DNA of 64,000 nucleotides from Metapseudomonas sp043392685 (GTDB lineage: Bacteria > Pseudomonadota > Gammaproteobacteria > Pseudomonadales > Pseudomonadaceae): the NCBI GenBank assembly GCA_043392685.1, contig JBHZGM010000019.1; one strand, written 5' to 3'. The notes under the pieces are model-generated. The model was not told the origin of the DNA. It ran no database searches and was given only the letters and a program-made list of their open reading frames with translations. Made by a program: the position numbers and the translations under genes. Positions 35,939-44,100 of this stretch are shown piece by piece; the first letter of the stretch is position 1, and every line of letters starts with the position of its first letter.

Positions 35939-37066
35939 TCATAGCCGCTTTGTACAAAACTGCACCAGACCCGCTGCAAGGTCGGTGCGGGCTGCCTGTT
36001 CCCGGCACCAGCGCTCTGCATGCAGGGAAAGCTCCGGCCACTGCGCCAGCAGGGCATTCCAGGCCGTTCCCATGCCTTCGCCACGATTCCACGCCCGCCA
36101 GCCTTCGGTCAGTGCCGCAGCCGCGTCCGGGGACAGATCACGGCAGTAGAGGGCGAGGAACGCCTCCAGCTTGTCCCAATGGGCGCCCTCCTCCTGCTGG
36201 TAGATGTGCCAGAGCAGCGGCCGCCCGGCCCACTGGGCACGGATGAAGGAATCCTCGCCGCGCACTGCGTTGAAATCGCAGCACCAGAGAATCCGGTCGT
36301 AGTCATCCTGGCTGACGAAAGGCAGGACCTGGATCGCCAGGTTTCCACGACGCAAGCGTGCACCCGCGCTCAGCTTTTCCTCCCCCAGCCAGGCCGCCAG
36401 GTCCGCCAGTACGCGACCGACCGGCACCAGCAACTGCACGGGCCGCTCACCGGTCGCCAGGACGTCGAGCCAGCCGGCAAGGGCAGCGTTCTCGTAGGCG
36501 AAGAGCGAAATGAGCAAGGCGTCCGCTTCCAGCTCCACCCCCAGCTCCTCGAGGAAGGCCCGGCGCGCTTGTGGATCGGCCTGGAAGGCCTGGCGACGCT
36601 CCACCAAGGCGTTTTCCCGCAATAGACCGCCAGTACCCTCGATGAAGCCGGGGAAATAGAACGCCTTCTGCAGGCCATTGGGCTGGAAAGATGGCAGGCC
36701 GTGGCAGCCGGCCACCCAGTCTTCGGCGCTGAGGTATTCCAGGTTCAGCCAATGGGGTTTGTCGGTGCGGGCAGCCATGGCCGCGAGGTAAGAGGTAGGC
36801 AATTCGCAGGCAAAGGCTTCGATCACCACATCCGCCGGCTCTACCGCCGGCCAGTCCTTGCACCAGTGACGAATCTCCACGCCTTGCTGGTATTGGCTTT
36901 CCGCCTCGGGATCGGCCTGTGGGCACAGGGGCGCAAAAACCGCCGGCTCATCCACCCAGAGGCGCACCGCCTGGTCGTGTTCGGCCACCAGTTGGCGAGC
37001 CAGGCGCCAGGTCACGCCGATGTCGCCAAAGTTATCGACGACGTTGCAGAAGATGTCCCACTTCAC
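35939..37066 (-). CDS. earP: EF-P arginine rhamnosyltransferase EarP
   Basis: Transfers rhamnose from dTDP-L-rhamnose to Arg32 of EF-P. The 375-residue GT-B-like protein begins KWDIFCNVVDNFGDIGVTWR, the conserved EarP N-terminus with the catalytic Asp in NFGDIG. It later shows VDLVAFPQD-like region (LPFVSQDDYDRILWCCDFNA) and RGEDSFIRAQWAGRPLLWHI, the dTDP-rhamnose site. GTG at 37066 is the start. Adjacent efp with Arg32 confirms the pairing. Confidence 0.94.
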   Translation of the reverse strand: MKWDIFCNVVDNFGDIGVTWRLARQLVAEHDQAVRLWVDEPAVFAPLCPQADPEAESQYQQGVEIRHWCKDWPAVEPADVVIEAFACELPTSYLAAMAARTDKPHWLNLEYLSAEDWVAGCHGLPSFQPNGLQKAFYFPGFIEGTGGLLRENALVERRQAFQADPQARRAFLEELGVELEADALLISLFAYENAALAGWLDVLATGERPVQLLVPVGRVLADLAAWLGEEKLSAGARLRRGNLAIQVLPFVSQDDYDRILWCCDFNAVRGEDSFIRAQWAGRPLLWHIYQQEEGAHWDKLEAFLALYCRDLSPDAAAALTEGWRAWNRGEGMGTAWNALLAQWPELSLHAERWCREQAARTDLAAGLVQFCTKRL

Positions 37067-37124
37067 GATGCGGATTCCCGAAGAAAACCGCAGTTTACCC
37101 AAGCCCCCGGTACACAAACAAAAT

Positions 37125-37143
37125 GCCCGCCATGAAGGCGGGC
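37125..37143 (-). terminator. Terminator after the small gene at 37189
   Basis: GCCCGCC-ATGAA-GGCGGGC; on the minus strand it is followed by ATTTTGTTTG. It separates the small gene from earP. Confidence 0.75.
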
Positions 37144-37188
37144 CAAGGGGAGCATGGTGCCGAAAAGTGTTTGCGGAAAACCGGTGCC

Positions 37189-37398
37189 TCAGGCGGCCAG
37201 ACGGTGCGGGTTGCCTTGGCGGCGGGCCAGTTCCAGCAGCCAGATCGCCCTGCTGGCGCCAGCCGCTTCGCGGTTGGTGAAGGGGCCGGAACGCATCACG
37301 CCATCCACGACGACGAACCAGCAGGCCATGTGGCCTTCGGCCCGAAGCGACTCCGGAACCGCGGTACCTACCAGGGACATGACATCGACGTGGGACAT
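37189..37398 (-). CDS. Small conserved-looking protein of unknown function (69 aa)
   Basis: The protein reads MSHVDVMSLVGTAVPESLRA at the N-terminus, then a compact core (GHMACWFVVVDGVMRSGPFT) and a helical C-terminus (AIWLLELARRQGN). A very good ribosome site (GGAGGTAAGGCG) sits before ATG 37398, and a terminator follows. These support a real gene. Family not recognised. Confidence 0.65.
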   Translation of the reverse strand: MSHVDVMSLVGTAVPESLRAEGHMACWFVVVDGVMRSGPFTNREAAGASRAIWLLELARRQGNPHRLAA

Positions 37399-37824
37399 CG
37401 CCTTACCTCCATCGGTTTGCATGGGGCAAAGACTACGAGGGGCACCTTTTCGGGAGAAATCAGTTGGCTCAATAGTGGCTATACATCGACCTGATGAAGC
37501 CCCTGGCCACAGACGCGGGCAGCGGCAGGAGCACGATCTCACCCGGGCGGCCCGGTAGCCCGGCGCCATCTGCAGACCATGGGACAGGCGCGCCACGCCG
37601 GATCACGACTTCCGGCGTCAGGATCCTTCACCACCCGGCAGATCGCGCTGCCGGGCGGCCATTGCCCTGGTGGCGAACCTCCCCCGCCCTTGCGGGTTTT
37701 CCTCATCATCCTTGAATGCCCTTGGCAATCCGTCGATTGCGGCCTACCATAATCACGTTTCGCTAATAGCGCAAACACGATAAGTGAGCCAAGGACGATT
37801 CATTCCGTCATTAAGATTCGCGGC
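37399..37824. other. 426-base intergenic region
   Basis: No convincing gene. Near its right end CGCTAATAGCG (37761-37771) forms a short palindrome about 55 bases before the XRE gene, a candidate operator. The rest has no structure I can assign. Confidence 0.5.
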
Positions 37825-38199
37825 ATGAATACGCTTGGATCGCGCATTGCGCACTACAGAAAGCTGAAAGGACTCTCTCAGCAGGCCCTGGCCAACGAGT
37901 GCGGGTGGGAATCCCAGTCCCGGGTCGGCAACTACGAGCGGGATACCCGCGAGCCCTCGTTCGAAGACCTCAGGCGCATCGCCAAAGCGCTGGAGGTATC
38001 GCTCAACGACCTGCTCAACCCTGTCATGCAGATCGCCGAATCCGAAGAAGGTCGTTACGACCCGGAACAGAACCTCAGCCCCCGCTCACGCCAGGTGCTC
38101 GATCGCCTCACGCTTGCCGCCACCGAAGGCCGGCTGGTCGAGCAGGACCTGATCCTGCTGGAACAGATCGCCCGTCGCCTGGAAAAACCCGAAGACTGA
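37825..38199 (+). CDS. XRE-family transcriptional regulator
   Basis: A 124-residue HTH_3 protein. The DNA-binding domain occupies residues 5-65: RIAHYRKLKGLSQQALANEC, SRVGNYERDTREPSFEDLRR and IAKALEVSLNDLLNP. The C-terminal half (LSPRSRQVLDRLTLAATEGR) is a helical dimerisation or sensing segment without peptidase residues, so it is not a LexA/CI-type cleavable repressor. Possible operator palindrome at 37761-37771. Confidence 0.88.
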   Translation: MNTLGSRIAHYRKLKGLSQQALANECGWESQSRVGNYERDTREPSFEDLRRIAKALEVSLNDLLNPVMQIAESEEGRYDPEQNLSPRSRQVLDRLTLAATEGRLVEQDLILLEQIARRLEKPED

Positions 38200-38278
38200 T
38201 TCGAACCGACCCTTTCCTCCGGTTGCCTGTCTCAAGGACATGGGAAAAGCGTTTCCCGCACCTCGAGAGGTACCGCCC

Positions 38279-38443
38279 ATGCTTGCCAATGTCGTGAAAA
38301 TCGCGCTGCTGGCCGTGGTACTCGCCAACACTGGCGGCTGCATCATCCATCACCATGATCGCGACCATGACCGTGGAGGCTGGGACAGCCACCGGGATCA
38401 CGATGACCGGGACGGTCACAGACACCGCAGAGGTCATCGCTGA
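38279..38443 (+). CDS. Small His/Asp-rich exported protein
   Basis: A 54-residue protein starting MLANVVKIALLAVVLANTGG and then C, a signal peptide with a possible but imperfect lipobox. The remaining 33 residues are almost only His, Asp and Arg (CIIHHHDRDHDRGGWDSHRD, HDDRDGHRHRRGHR). GAGAGG precedes the ATG. The tail could bind Zn, Ni or Cu ions in the periplasm (inference from composition). Family not recognised. Confidence 0.6.
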   Translation: MLANVVKIALLAVVLANTGGCIIHHHDRDHDRGGWDSHRDHDDRDGHRHRRGHR

Positions 38444-38487
38444 GCAGCAAAAAGCCCCCGTTTGCGGTAATGCACTGGGAAAGCGCC

Positions 38488-38553
38488 GCAGGAGCCAGCT
38501 TGCTGGTGAATGGGTGATGTGCCGGAACGCTTCGCCAGCAAGCTCGCGCCTAC
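38488..38553. repeat. Pseudomonas REP palindrome
   Basis: GCAGGAGCCAGCTTGCTGGT and, 20 bases on, CCAGCAAGCTCGCGCCTAC form the familiar genus-wide REP (GAGCTTGCTGGCGAA type) with long imperfect arms. Confidence 0.8.
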
Positions 38554-38678
38554 CACTCCCGCGGCAACCCCGAACTGAGCTGCATTAGCGTATTTGCCGG
38601 GCTTCTTCGCAGATCTTCTGCAAATTTCGCAGCCGGGTGTATAGTCGAACACCTCGTCCTCCCTGCGAGCGGTCGACC

Positions 38679-39344
38679 ATGGCTGCTGCCACTTCCGGAC
38701 TATCCAGACGCCAGGTACTCCAGGCCATCGCCGCCCTCGGTGCCGCGCTGGTCACAGGTGATGCCCTGGCCTCCCGGATCGACGTGAGCCTGCGCCCGCG
38801 CAACCTTCACGCCCGCCTGCTCAACCGCGATCGGCACCTGCGCCTGGAACGTCCGGCATCCGGCGAAGTCGTCACCTTCTGCTATTTCCGCAAGGGCAAG
38901 GGCTGGGACCTCGACGGCTACCACCAGGGCTGCCGCATCCTGCGCGACGTGAAGTACAAGCGCACGGTGAAGATCAACGTCAAACTGCTCGACCTGCTGT
39001 TCCTTATCCAGGCCTGGCTGCGCATCAACAAACTGCCCACACGCATCCTGGTCAACAGCGGCTATCGCACCCCTCAACACAATGCCACCCTGGAAGGCGC
39101 CGCCCGCCACTCCCTGCACATCCGCGGCATGGCTGCCGACATCCGCATTCCCGGCGTGAGCGTCGAGCGACTGGGCAAGCTGGTCCGCGCCATTGGCGCC
39201 GGCGGCGTGGGCTTCTATCCGTCGAAGGGATTCATCCACGTCGATGTCGGCCGCGTCAGGACCTGGCGCGTAGCCGCCCTGGTGGAGCCGGGGCAGGAAG
39301 AATGGGCGCTGGCCGTGCTCGACCAGGGCGAACACTTCGCCTGA
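38679..39344 (+). CDS. DUF882 (YcbK-like, M15-type) exported protein
   Basis: A 221-residue protein. The N-terminus LSRRQVLQAIAALGAALVTG resembles a twin-arginine signal. The catalytic-like region contains NSGYRTPQHNATLEGAARHS, LHIRGMAADIRIPG (His and Asp metal ligands) and GFIHVDVGRVRTW (final His). This is the peptidase M15/VanY-like fold of the DUF882 family, linked to peptidoglycan. ATG 38679 is used; the longer frame adds non-signal sequence. Confidence 0.88.
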   Translation: MAAATSGLSRRQVLQAIAALGAALVTGDALASRIDVSLRPRNLHARLLNRDRHLRLERPASGEVVTFCYFRKGKGWDLDGYHQGCRILRDVKYKRTVKINVKLLDLLFLIQAWLRINKLPTRILVNSGYRTPQHNATLEGAARHSLHIRGMAADIRIPGVSVERLGKLVRAIGAGGVGFYPSKGFIHVDVGRVRTWRVAALVEPGQEEWALAVLDQGEHFA

Positions 39345-39346
39345 GA

Positions 39347-39550
39347 TCAGTCGAAGTCGGCGCAGTCAGCACAGACGAAATGGCCGCGCCGATCGACGCT
39401 CCCGGTCAACTCACCGCAGTACCCACACTCCCCTTCCGATGCATCGAGCGGGTCGAGTTCCTCGTCATCGAAGAACTCGTCGTCCAGGTCATCGTCGTTG
39501 TCCAGCAGGTGGTCGTGCTCGGGTTCATGGAGGTCGAGATCTTCATCCAT
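39347..39550 (-). CDS. Small acidic protein with zinc-ribbon C-terminus
   Basis: A 67-residue protein. The first half is extremely acidic (DNDDDLDDEFFDDEELDPLD); the second carries two CxxC pairs (GECGYCGELTGS, FVCADCADFD), a zinc-ribbon pattern. It ends 2 bases from the convergent DUF882 gene. The layout suggests a small nucleic-acid or RNA-polymerase-interacting protein, but no family was recognised. Confidence 0.65.
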   Translation of the reverse strand: MDEDLDLHEPEHDHLLDNDDDLDDEFFDDEELDPLDASEGECGYCGELTGSVDRRGHFVCADCADFD

Positions 39551-39652
39551 AGCGCGGTACCGTTAGGGGTCGAAAGGTCGCGGACTATAGCGCCGCGCCA
39601 GGGCGAGGTCGATATTCGGCCATCGGCTCGCCGGCCATGACAGAAAGCTTCG

Positions 39653-39682
39653 TAGGTTGGTCCGAGGTACGAGGCCCAACGC
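39653..39682. repeat. 30-bp repeat, copy 2
   Basis: Identical over 30 bases to 27917-27946. It lies between the Zn-ribbon gene's promoter side and the cold-shock terminator. Confidence 0.7.
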
Positions 39683-39762
39683 TACAAGGCGAGGCCGCTG
39701 CGTTGCGGTTTCGCAGGTTCTACCCAATTTCAATCGCGATCGAATTCGCTCCCACCCGAAAC

Positions 39763-39796
39763 AAAAAAGCCCCGCGGATGGCGGGGCTTCTTTTTG
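39763..39796 (-). terminator. Terminator after the cold-shock gene
   Basis: AGCCCCGC-GGAT-GGCGGGGCT hairpin with six T residues on the minus strand, 11 bases past the stop. Confidence 0.85.
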
Positions 39797-39806
39797 GAGC
39801 GGGAGG

Positions 39807-40016
39807 TTACAGGGCGCGAACCTGTTCAGCCTGAGGGCCTTTCGCCCCGGCAGTGACGATGAAGCTCACGCGCTGACCTTCGTCCAGGGACTTATAGCCG
39901 TCGCTTTCGATCTGGCGGAAGTGGACGAACACGTCCGGCCCCTGCTCGGGGGTGATGAAGCCGAAGCCTTTCTCGGCGTTGAACCATTTGACGGTACCGT
40001 TTTGGCGAGTTGCCAT
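39807..40016 (-). CDS. Cold-shock-domain protein (CspA family)
   Basis: A single 69-residue cold-shock domain that binds single-stranded RNA and DNA. RNP1 is KGFGFI in WFNAEKGFGFITPE and RNP2 is DVFVHFRQI. The start MATRQNGTVKWF is typical of Pseudomonas Csp proteins. About 300 bases upstream are gene-free, fitting a long structured 5' leader that would respond to temperature (family knowledge). Confidence 0.95.
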   Translation of the reverse strand: MATRQNGTVKWFNAEKGFGFITPEQGPDVFVHFRQIESDGYKSLDEGQRVSFIVTAGAKGPQAEQVRAL

Positions 40017-40324
40017 GATGTTATCTCCAAGGTGCGGGAATAGCGGTCAGGCGAAGGCCTGGCCAGGACTGGATGCGAAGTGAAGGGTGCCGAGGAGATG
40101 GAACATCGAAAGGACAGAACATCAAAACGGTGCCGCAAGACTGAGCAGGCAGTGGCGGCAGAATACAGGTTCCGGGGAGATTGGAAAGCCCTTTCTGTAT
40201 CGCCGGCTATTTGAGGGAGCGATTCGGGACGGTCGGTCGATTATCCGGGTCGGAACTGGAGCGAGTCTGTATAGTTCCTGGCGGGCCGTTCCCTCCGGCG
40301 GCTCACTACCCCAAAGGTGACTTC
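40017..40324. other. 308-base divergent control region of the cold-shock gene
   Basis: No gene seen. It should hold the promoter and long leader of the cold-shock gene on the minus strand and the promoter of the 55-aa protein on the plus strand (TATAGT at about 40269-40274 is a possible -10). Confidence 0.5.
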
Positions 40325-40492
40325 ATGTCCGATGCAGCAATACGCCGTACACGTTCCGAACTGGACGAGCAGACCAGGGCCTTCCTGTCGAAGGGCGGCG
40401 AGATTACGGAAGTGCCCACCGGCAAGAGCGGGTGGAATCCAGGCCGCCAGAAGTCGCAATGGACCAAGGCTCAGGCGAAGAAGCCTGAATAG
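40325..40492 (+). CDS. Small basic protein of unknown function (55 aa)
   Basis: Begins MSDAAIRRTRSELDEQTRAF followed by LSKGGEITEVPTGKSGW and a Lys-rich tail. AAGGTGA precedes the ATG and a terminator lies at 40503, so it is a complete transcription unit. The 'FL-GG-I-EV' element faintly recalls the C-terminal part of the Pseudomonas RNA-polymerase-binding protein SutA, but it is half the length and lacks the acidic N-terminus. Function unknown. Confidence 0.6.
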   Translation: MSDAAIRRTRSELDEQTRAFLSKGGEITEVPTGKSGWNPGRQKSQWTKAQAKKPE

Positions 40493-40502
40493 TGATTCAA
40501 GG

Positions 40503-40523
40503 CGGGCCGCTGGCCCGTTTTTT
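40503..40523 (+). terminator. Terminator after the 55-aa gene
   Basis: CGGGCC-GCT-GGCCCG followed by six T residues, 11 bases after the stop. Confidence 0.85.
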
Positions 40524-40614
40524 GTGCCCAATGCACAAGGTCGTCGGGGTGACCCTGTGTATCTCAGTGGAGCGGACAGCCAGGCCTATCCGCTTCCACT
40601 GGCTGATGCTCAGG

Positions 40615-41901
40615 TCAGAGGATCACTCGCAGGCACTGACCGGCGTGGTACAGCGAAAAACCAGCCTCATAGAAGCAGCTGCGCAGCCCTGCAGTTCGCA
40701 AGGTTTTCATCCGGGTGAACGGAATGGGTAATGCGTCTGGATTGTCCTGCAGCAGGTAATCCGCCAGTGCCCGGCCCACCACAGTCCCGGTAGTGTTGCC
40801 TCGACCGTTGTAGCCGGTCACGGCCACCACACCCGGGGCAGGCTCGAAGAACCGCATCAGGTGGTCCGGAGTGAAGTCAATGCAACCGGTCCAGTGCACT
40901 TCCCAGTCGACTTTCCCCAACTGCGGGAAGTAATGCCCCTGAATGCGGTCGGCCCAACTTCGAACGAACCATTCCGGCTTGTTATCAGCCTTGCCCAGGC
41001 TGCCCAGCAGGAGCCTCCCGTCAGCATCGCGGCGAATGCTGCTGAGCACGGTACGGGTGTCCCAGGAACCTTGGCCGTGGGGAAGGATGGAGTCGGCAGC
41101 TGCACCGGACAGCGGTACCGAAGACACCTGGTAGTAATAACCACGGAAGAAGTTGCGCCGGACCTCTGTCCAGTCCCCCTCGGTGTAGGCCCCCGTAGAG
41201 ATGACCACTTTGTCGGCGGATACCGAGCCGCGCTCGGTACGGACCAGCCAACCATTGGCCTCCCGTTGCAGCTCGGTCACTGGCGAATGCTGAAAGAGCC
41301 TCCCCCCCAACCGAATCACGGCCTCCGCCAATCCCTTGGTGTAGCCCATGGGGTTGATCGTGCCGGCACGCCGGTCCAGCAACGCCCCCGTGATCTTGTC
41401 CGTGCCGCAATATTCTTCGCAGCGGGAGCCAGTCAACAGCTCAACGTCCGCACCTCGCCGCTTCCACTGCTCCTCACGCGATTTCAGGTCGGCCAGGCCA
41501 GCAGCGTTATGCGCCATGTGGAGGGTGCCATCGTTGCGCGCCTGGCAGTTGATCCCGTAGCGTTTGATTGCTTCAAACACCTTCGCAGGGGCATCACCCA
41601 GCACCTTGTTCAGACGCTTGCCGTACTTCTCGCCCAGGGTCGCTTCAACGTCATCAGGCTTGATCCAGGTACCGGCATTGACCAGACCGACGTTACGACC
41701 CGAACCGCCATGGCCAACCTCGAATGCCTCCAGCAAGCAGACCTTCTTTCCATCCTCGAGAAGGTGCAGCGCAGCTGAAAGACCGGTTATCCCGCCACCG
41801 ATGACGCACACATCAACTTTGATATGGCCCGCCAACGCACCGGCTTGAACTTGCGTGGACGTTACCTTCTCCCAGAGACACTTTTGCTGAAAACCGCTCA
41901 T
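40615..41901 (-). CDS. amaA: L-pipecolate oxidase AmaA (FAD-dependent amine oxidase)
   Basis: An FAD oxidoreductase of the DAO/GlyOx fold, 428 residues. The dinucleotide motif is VDVCVIGGGITGLSAALHLL near residue 35, followed by GGSGRNVGLVNAGTWIKPDD. The C-terminal FAD contact is VVAVTGYNGRGNTTGTVVG. It resembles P. putida AmaA (PP_5257), which oxidises L-pipecolate to piperideine-6-carboxylate in D-lysine catabolism. amaB is next, with a shared control module. ATG 41901 follows GAGGAAGG. Similar folds include gamma-glutamylputrescine oxidase; the neighbourhood favours pipecolate. Confidence 0.85.
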   Translation of the reverse strand: MSGFQQKCLWEKVTSTQVQAGALAGHIKVDVCVIGGGITGLSAALHLLEDGKKVCLLEAFEVGHGGSGRNVGLVNAGTWIKPDDVEATLGEKYGKRLNKVLGDAPAKVFEAIKRYGINCQARNDGTLHMAHNAAGLADLKSREEQWKRRGADVELLTGSRCEEYCGTDKITGALLDRRAGTINPMGYTKGLAEAVIRLGGRLFQHSPVTELQREANGWLVRTERGSVSADKVVISTGAYTEGDWTEVRRNFFRGYYYQVSSVPLSGAAADSILPHGQGSWDTRTVLSSIRRDADGRLLLGSLGKADNKPEWFVRSWADRIQGHYFPQLGKVDWEVHWTGCIDFTPDHLMRFFEPAPGVVAVTGYNGRGNTTGTVVGRALADYLLQDNPDALPIPFTRMKTLRTAGLRSCFYEAGFSLYHAGQCLRVIL

Positions 41902-42465
41902 GGAGCCTTCCTCTTCAAACTTCTTTATTGATTGAGCTTCTGGCGTGCGACTTCTGCTCGCAGCCGTGACTGGATAAGCAGAAACAAATAAAAAGCCCCA
42001 TGTCAGACCGACGCGGAATGCATGGGGAAGCGTGGTGCGTCGAACATCTCCCGAGCCAGACAAAGATGGTTGCGTGCCTGGCACTCACTGGTTCCAAGGG
42101 CTCCAGGCAACCTGCCAATCACGTTTCTCTCCCGCAGCCGGTGATGCGGTTCATTGTCCAGGATCAGTATTGATCCTCTGGCTTGTGCTCAACAAACGAC
42201 GTTTACGCACCACATCATTCCCTCAAGGAATACTTCTCCGACATATCGTTTAACAGGCAAACGCGAACATTTCACGCAGGCAGATACGCCAGATGCTGGA
42301 AAAAGTCTCTGCCGTTGCTTGAACGAAGATGACATGTACCCAAGATCAGGCCGGGTGCCGTCTGTTGTTATTGAACTGGGGCCACTCGAAGCATTGGTCA
42401 GCACGCTGAGGAGAATGACGCTCCTCATGAGGACTGCCGGCGGCCTGGCCGCCGGCAGTTTCTGA
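41902..42465. other. 564-base region: amaA leader, promoter module and post-amaB hairpin
   Basis: No convincing protein gene. From the promoter at 42167-42231 the predicted transcript would run about 260 bases before amaA. CTGCCGGCGGCC-T-GGCCGCCGGCAG (42434-42458) is a long perfect hairpin 8 bases past the amaB stop; it lacks a clear T-tract and may be a barrier or processing site. The in-frame upstream extension of amaA to 42084 has no start context. Confidence 0.55.
42167..42231 (-). promoter_or_regulatory. Shared 65-bp LysR-type control module, copy at amaA
   Basis: In gene orientation: ATTCC-N6-GAATG palindrome (42216-42231), 15-base spacer, GTCGT, then -35 TTGTTG (42190-42195), 17-base spacer and -10 CAATAC (42167-42172). 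The palindrome is centred near -64, the usual LysR recognition position, and contains T-N11-A. The first 40 bases share fixed spacing with 44030-44069 and 49700-49739. Confidence 0.75.
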
Positions 42466-43956
42466 TCAATCGAACACGATGCCCTGTGCCAGGGGCAGTT
42501 CACGGGAGTAGTTGACGGTGTTGGTCTGGCGGCGCATGTAAGCCTTCCAGGCGTCGGAGCCGGACTCGCGGCCGCCACCGGTTTCCTTCTCGCCACCAAA
42601 CGCACCGCCGATCTCGGCACCGCTGGTGCCGATGTTCACGTTGGCGATGCCGCAGTCGCTGCCCGATGCACTCTGGAAGCGCTCGGCTTCACGCACGTCA
42701 GTGGTGAAGATGCAAGACGACAGACCCTGGGGAACTTCGTTGTTCAGCTTCAGCGCTTCTTCGAAATCGTCGTACGCGATGACGTAGAGGATCGGCGCGA
42801 AGGTCTCGTGGCGCACAACCGAGGTCTGGCCCGGCATCTCAACGATGGCCGGCGCGACGTAGTAGGCGTTCGGGTACTGCTCCTGCAGCCGACGCTCACC
42901 GCCGAACACGACGCCACCCTCGTCGCGCGCCCTCACCAGGGCATCCTGCATGGACTGGAACGCATGCTTGTCCATCAGCGGGCCGACCAGATTGTCTTTG
43001 CGCGGATCGCCGATACGCACCTTGCCGTAAGCCGCTTGCACACGTGCCATCACTTCATCCTTGATGGAGCGGTGCACGATCAGACGGCGCAGGGTGGTGC
43101 AGCGCTGACCGGCAGTACCGACGGCGGCAAACAGGATGCCGCGCACGGCCAGATCGAGGTCGGCGCTGGGGGTGAGGATCATGGCGTTGTTGCCGCCCAG
43201 CTCCAGGATGCTTCGGCCGAAGCGGGCAGCCACGCGGGGACCTACCTCGCGGCCCATGCGGGTGCTGCCGGTGGCGCTGATCAGCGGTACGCGCGGATCG
43301 TCCACCAGTACTTCGCCGGCGTCGCGCCCACCAACAATCAGTTGGCTCAGTCCTTCCGGAGCCTCGCCGAACTGCTTCAGCGCCTCTTCGAACAGCGCCT
43401 GACAAGCAAGGGCGGTGAGCGGGGTTTTCTCGGACGGTTTCCAGATCACCGAGTTGCCGCAGACCAGCGCCAGGCTGGTGTTCCAGGCCCACACCGCGAC
43501 GGGGAAGTTGAAGGCGCTGATAACACCGACCACGCCCAGCGGGTGCCAGGTTTCACGCATGTGGTGACCAGGGCGCTCAGAAGCGATGGTCAGGCCGTAG
43601 AGCTGGCGCGACAGGCCGACGGCGAAGTCGCAAATGTCGATCATTTCCTGCACTTCACCCAGGCCTTCCTGAGTGATCTTGCCGGCTTCGATGGAGACCA
43701 GCTCGCCCAGCGTGGCCTTGTTCTTGCGCAGCACTTCGCCGAACAGGCGGACCAACTCACCACGACGCGGCGCCGGCACATCGCGCCAGGCCAGGAAGGC
43801 TTTGTGGGCAACATCGATCTTGCCGCGAACAGCTTCCGGACCTTCCAGCGTCACTTGACCGATCTGGCTACCGTCGATGGGGGTGTATACGGCATGGTTG
43901 CCCCCCTGGTATGCACTGGCGCTGACACCAAGGCTCTTGAGCAGCTCGTCAACCAT
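42466..43956 (-). CDS. amaB: Piperideine-6-carboxylate / 2-aminoadipate-semialdehyde dehydrogenase AmaB
   Basis: An NAD(P)-dependent aldehyde dehydrogenase of 496 residues producing L-2-aminoadipate. The ALDH7-like (antiquitin) features are SIEAGKITQEGLGEVQEMID, VISAFNFPVAVWAWN and VIWKPSEKTPLTALA. The catalytic Glu is in ILELGGNNAMI and the catalytic Cys in AVGTAGQRCTTLRRL (about residue 287). It matches P. putida AmaB (PP_5258). It is divergent from the LysR gene, with the control module 50 bases upstream of its start. Confidence 0.93.
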   Translation of the reverse strand: MVDELLKSLGVSASAYQGGNHAVYTPIDGSQIGQVTLEGPEAVRGKIDVAHKAFLAWRDVPAPRRGELVRLFGEVLRKNKATLGELVSIEAGKITQEGLGEVQEMIDICDFAVGLSRQLYGLTIASERPGHHMRETWHPLGVVGVISAFNFPVAVWAWNTSLALVCGNSVIWKPSEKTPLTALACQALFEEALKQFGEAPEGLSQLIVGGRDAGEVLVDDPRVPLISATGSTRMGREVGPRVAARFGRSILELGGNNAMILTPSADLDLAVRGILFAAVGTAGQRCTTLRRLIVHRSIKDEVMARVQAAYGKVRIGDPRKDNLVGPLMDKHAFQSMQDALVRARDEGGVVFGGERRLQEQYPNAYYVAPAIVEMPGQTSVVRHETFAPILYVIAYDDFEEALKLNNEVPQGLSSCIFTTDVREAERFQSASGSDCGIANVNIGTSGAEIGGAFGGEKETGGGRESGSDAWKAYMRRQTNTVNYSRELPLAQGIVFD

Positions 43957-44004
43957 GTTTTTCTCCTGCGTCTGGTAAGTGGTTGAAATCATTGACGGGG
44001 GTCA

Positions 44005-44069
44005 GTATTAATCCGCGAACATGGGCTCAACAAACGACGATTACGCACCACGTCATTCCCCCACGGAAT
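44005..44069 (-). promoter_or_regulatory. Shared 65-bp LysR-type control module, copy between amaB and lysR
   Basis: In amaB orientation: ATTCC-N6-GAATG palindrome (44054-44069), 15-base spacer, GTCGT, -35 TTGTTG (44028-44033), 17 bases, -10 TAATAC (44005-44010). Predicted start of transcription is about 42 bases before amaB. Because the palindrome also lies about 32 bases before the divergent LysR gene, that regulator probably controls its own synthesis here. Confidence 0.8.
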
Positions 44070-44100
44070 CAAGTTCACAACTTTTCCAGACGAGACTTTC

